Of a stretch of 63,245 nt of DNA, positions 63,014-63,245 are shown piece by piece (position 1 is the stretch's first letter; every line of letters starts with the position of its first letter). The translations under genes were made by a program, and so were the position numbers. The stretch covers positions 1 to 63,245 of the forward strand of contig NZ_JAVBXD010000029.1 in NCBI RefSeq assembly GCF_030756675.1, written 5' to 3'. This DNA comes from Bacillus multifaciens (GTDB taxonomy: Bacteria > Bacillota > Bacilli > Bacillales > Bacillaceae_G). The notes below the pieces were generated by a model. The model saw only the letters and a program-made list of their open reading frames with translations, ran no database searches and was not told the DNA's origin.

Positions 63014-63245
63014 TCACAACGGTGTAGGAGTATTAATTTGTTCATCAAAATTTAATTCTAAAAGTTGCCCAGCGTGAACCAAACCAGATCCAAAACCGTA
63101 CATAAGAACTCGATCGCCATTTTTGACTTTTCCCTCACGGATTCCAAGGTCAAGAGCTAAAGGAATTGTTGCAGCAGAGGTATTTCCAAAGTTGATTAAG
63201 CTATAAAGGGTTTTCTCCAATGGGTATTCTAATTTTTCGCAAATC
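63014..63245 (-). CDS. 3-oxoacyl-ACP synthase III-like protein, C-terminal part
   Basis: A frame that is open to the window edge, so its 5' part is outside. The visible 77 residues include ICEKLEYPLEKTLYSLINFG, NTSAATIPLALDLGIREGKV and MYGFGSGLVHAGQLLEL, the final catalytic-asparagine region (N in NFGNTSAAT) and the glycine-rich loop of FabH/KAS III thiolase-fold enzymes. It would condense acyl-CoA with malonyl-ACP in fatty-acid or polyketide-like pathways. The neighbouring genes beyond the edge decide which. Confidence 0.88.
   Translation of the reverse strand, partial: ICEKLEYPLEKTLYSLINFGNTSAATIPLALDLGIREGKVKNGDRVLMYGFGSGLVHAGQLLELNFDEQINTPTPL

Overview
The window reads as chromosomal DNA of a low-G+C, spore-forming Firmicute of the Bacillus cereus group. 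The main signs are a class I lysyl-tRNA synthetase behind a T-box leader, a bacillolysin-type neutral protease, DUF3977, DUF1657 and UPF0397 proteins, strong AGGAGG-type ribosome binding sites with many TTG and GTG starts, and several copies of a roughly 120-145 bp inverted repeat resembling the bcr repeats of that group. I saw no rRNA, tRNA or CRISPR array.

Layout. 0-6 kb: a respiratory-type [NiFe] hydrogenase operon on the minus strand (tatA, tatC, Tat-dependent small subunit, large subunit, cytochrome b), with a histidine-rich nickel/cobalt permease diverging from it. 6-15 kb: a WecG/TagA glycosyltransferase, an alpha/beta hydrolase, a Nif3-like protein, an orphan lactococcin-972-type ABC exporter, and an ArsR-type regulator paired with an MFS exporter. 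14.8-16.6 kb: a complete IS200/IS605 element (tnpA, tnpB, structured ends). 16.6-28.5 kb: small metabolic and stress genes (YbaK, GNAT, Nudix, PhzF, a P1 peptidase) and an amino-acid permease facing its Lrp-type regulator. 28.6-35 kb: an accessory stretch with a nuclease remnant, a second ArsR-type regulator facing a frameshifted M3 peptidase, a frameshifted phosphotransferase, and an XRE/membrane-protein/zinc-protein operon. 35.5-44 kb: T-box plus LysRS1, PadR plus MFS, a cardiolipin-synthase-like protein, PssA, and a Crp/Fnr-like regulator facing a split YdcZ transporter. 44-53 kb: the most eroded part, holding the inverted repeats, dead GNAT, VanW and MFS genes and an IS66 tail, among intact lipoprotein, AraC, endonuclease I, hydrolase and GNAT genes. 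53-63 kb: a HAD phosphatase, an S51 peptidase, a complete ECF transporter with a UPF0397 S component, the neutral protease, a Nudix gene, a stand-alone TnpB with an unusual RuvC site, and the start of a FabH-like gene.

How the genes work together. The hydrogenase has its own Tat translocase and a neighbouring nickel importer, but its maturation genes are not in this window. Several regulators sit next to the transporter or enzyme they probably control: ArsR-type/MFS, ArsR-type/M3 peptidase, Lrp/permease, PadR/MFS and Crp-like/YdcZ pair. The palindromes beside PadR and the Crp-like regulator are good operator candidates. No wholly novel multi-gene system stands out. The most distinctive items are the TnpB that lacks the usual RuvC-II glutamate and zinc finger, the T-box LysRS1, the regulator-peptidase pair, and the cluster of single-base gene lesions between 21 and 48 kb.
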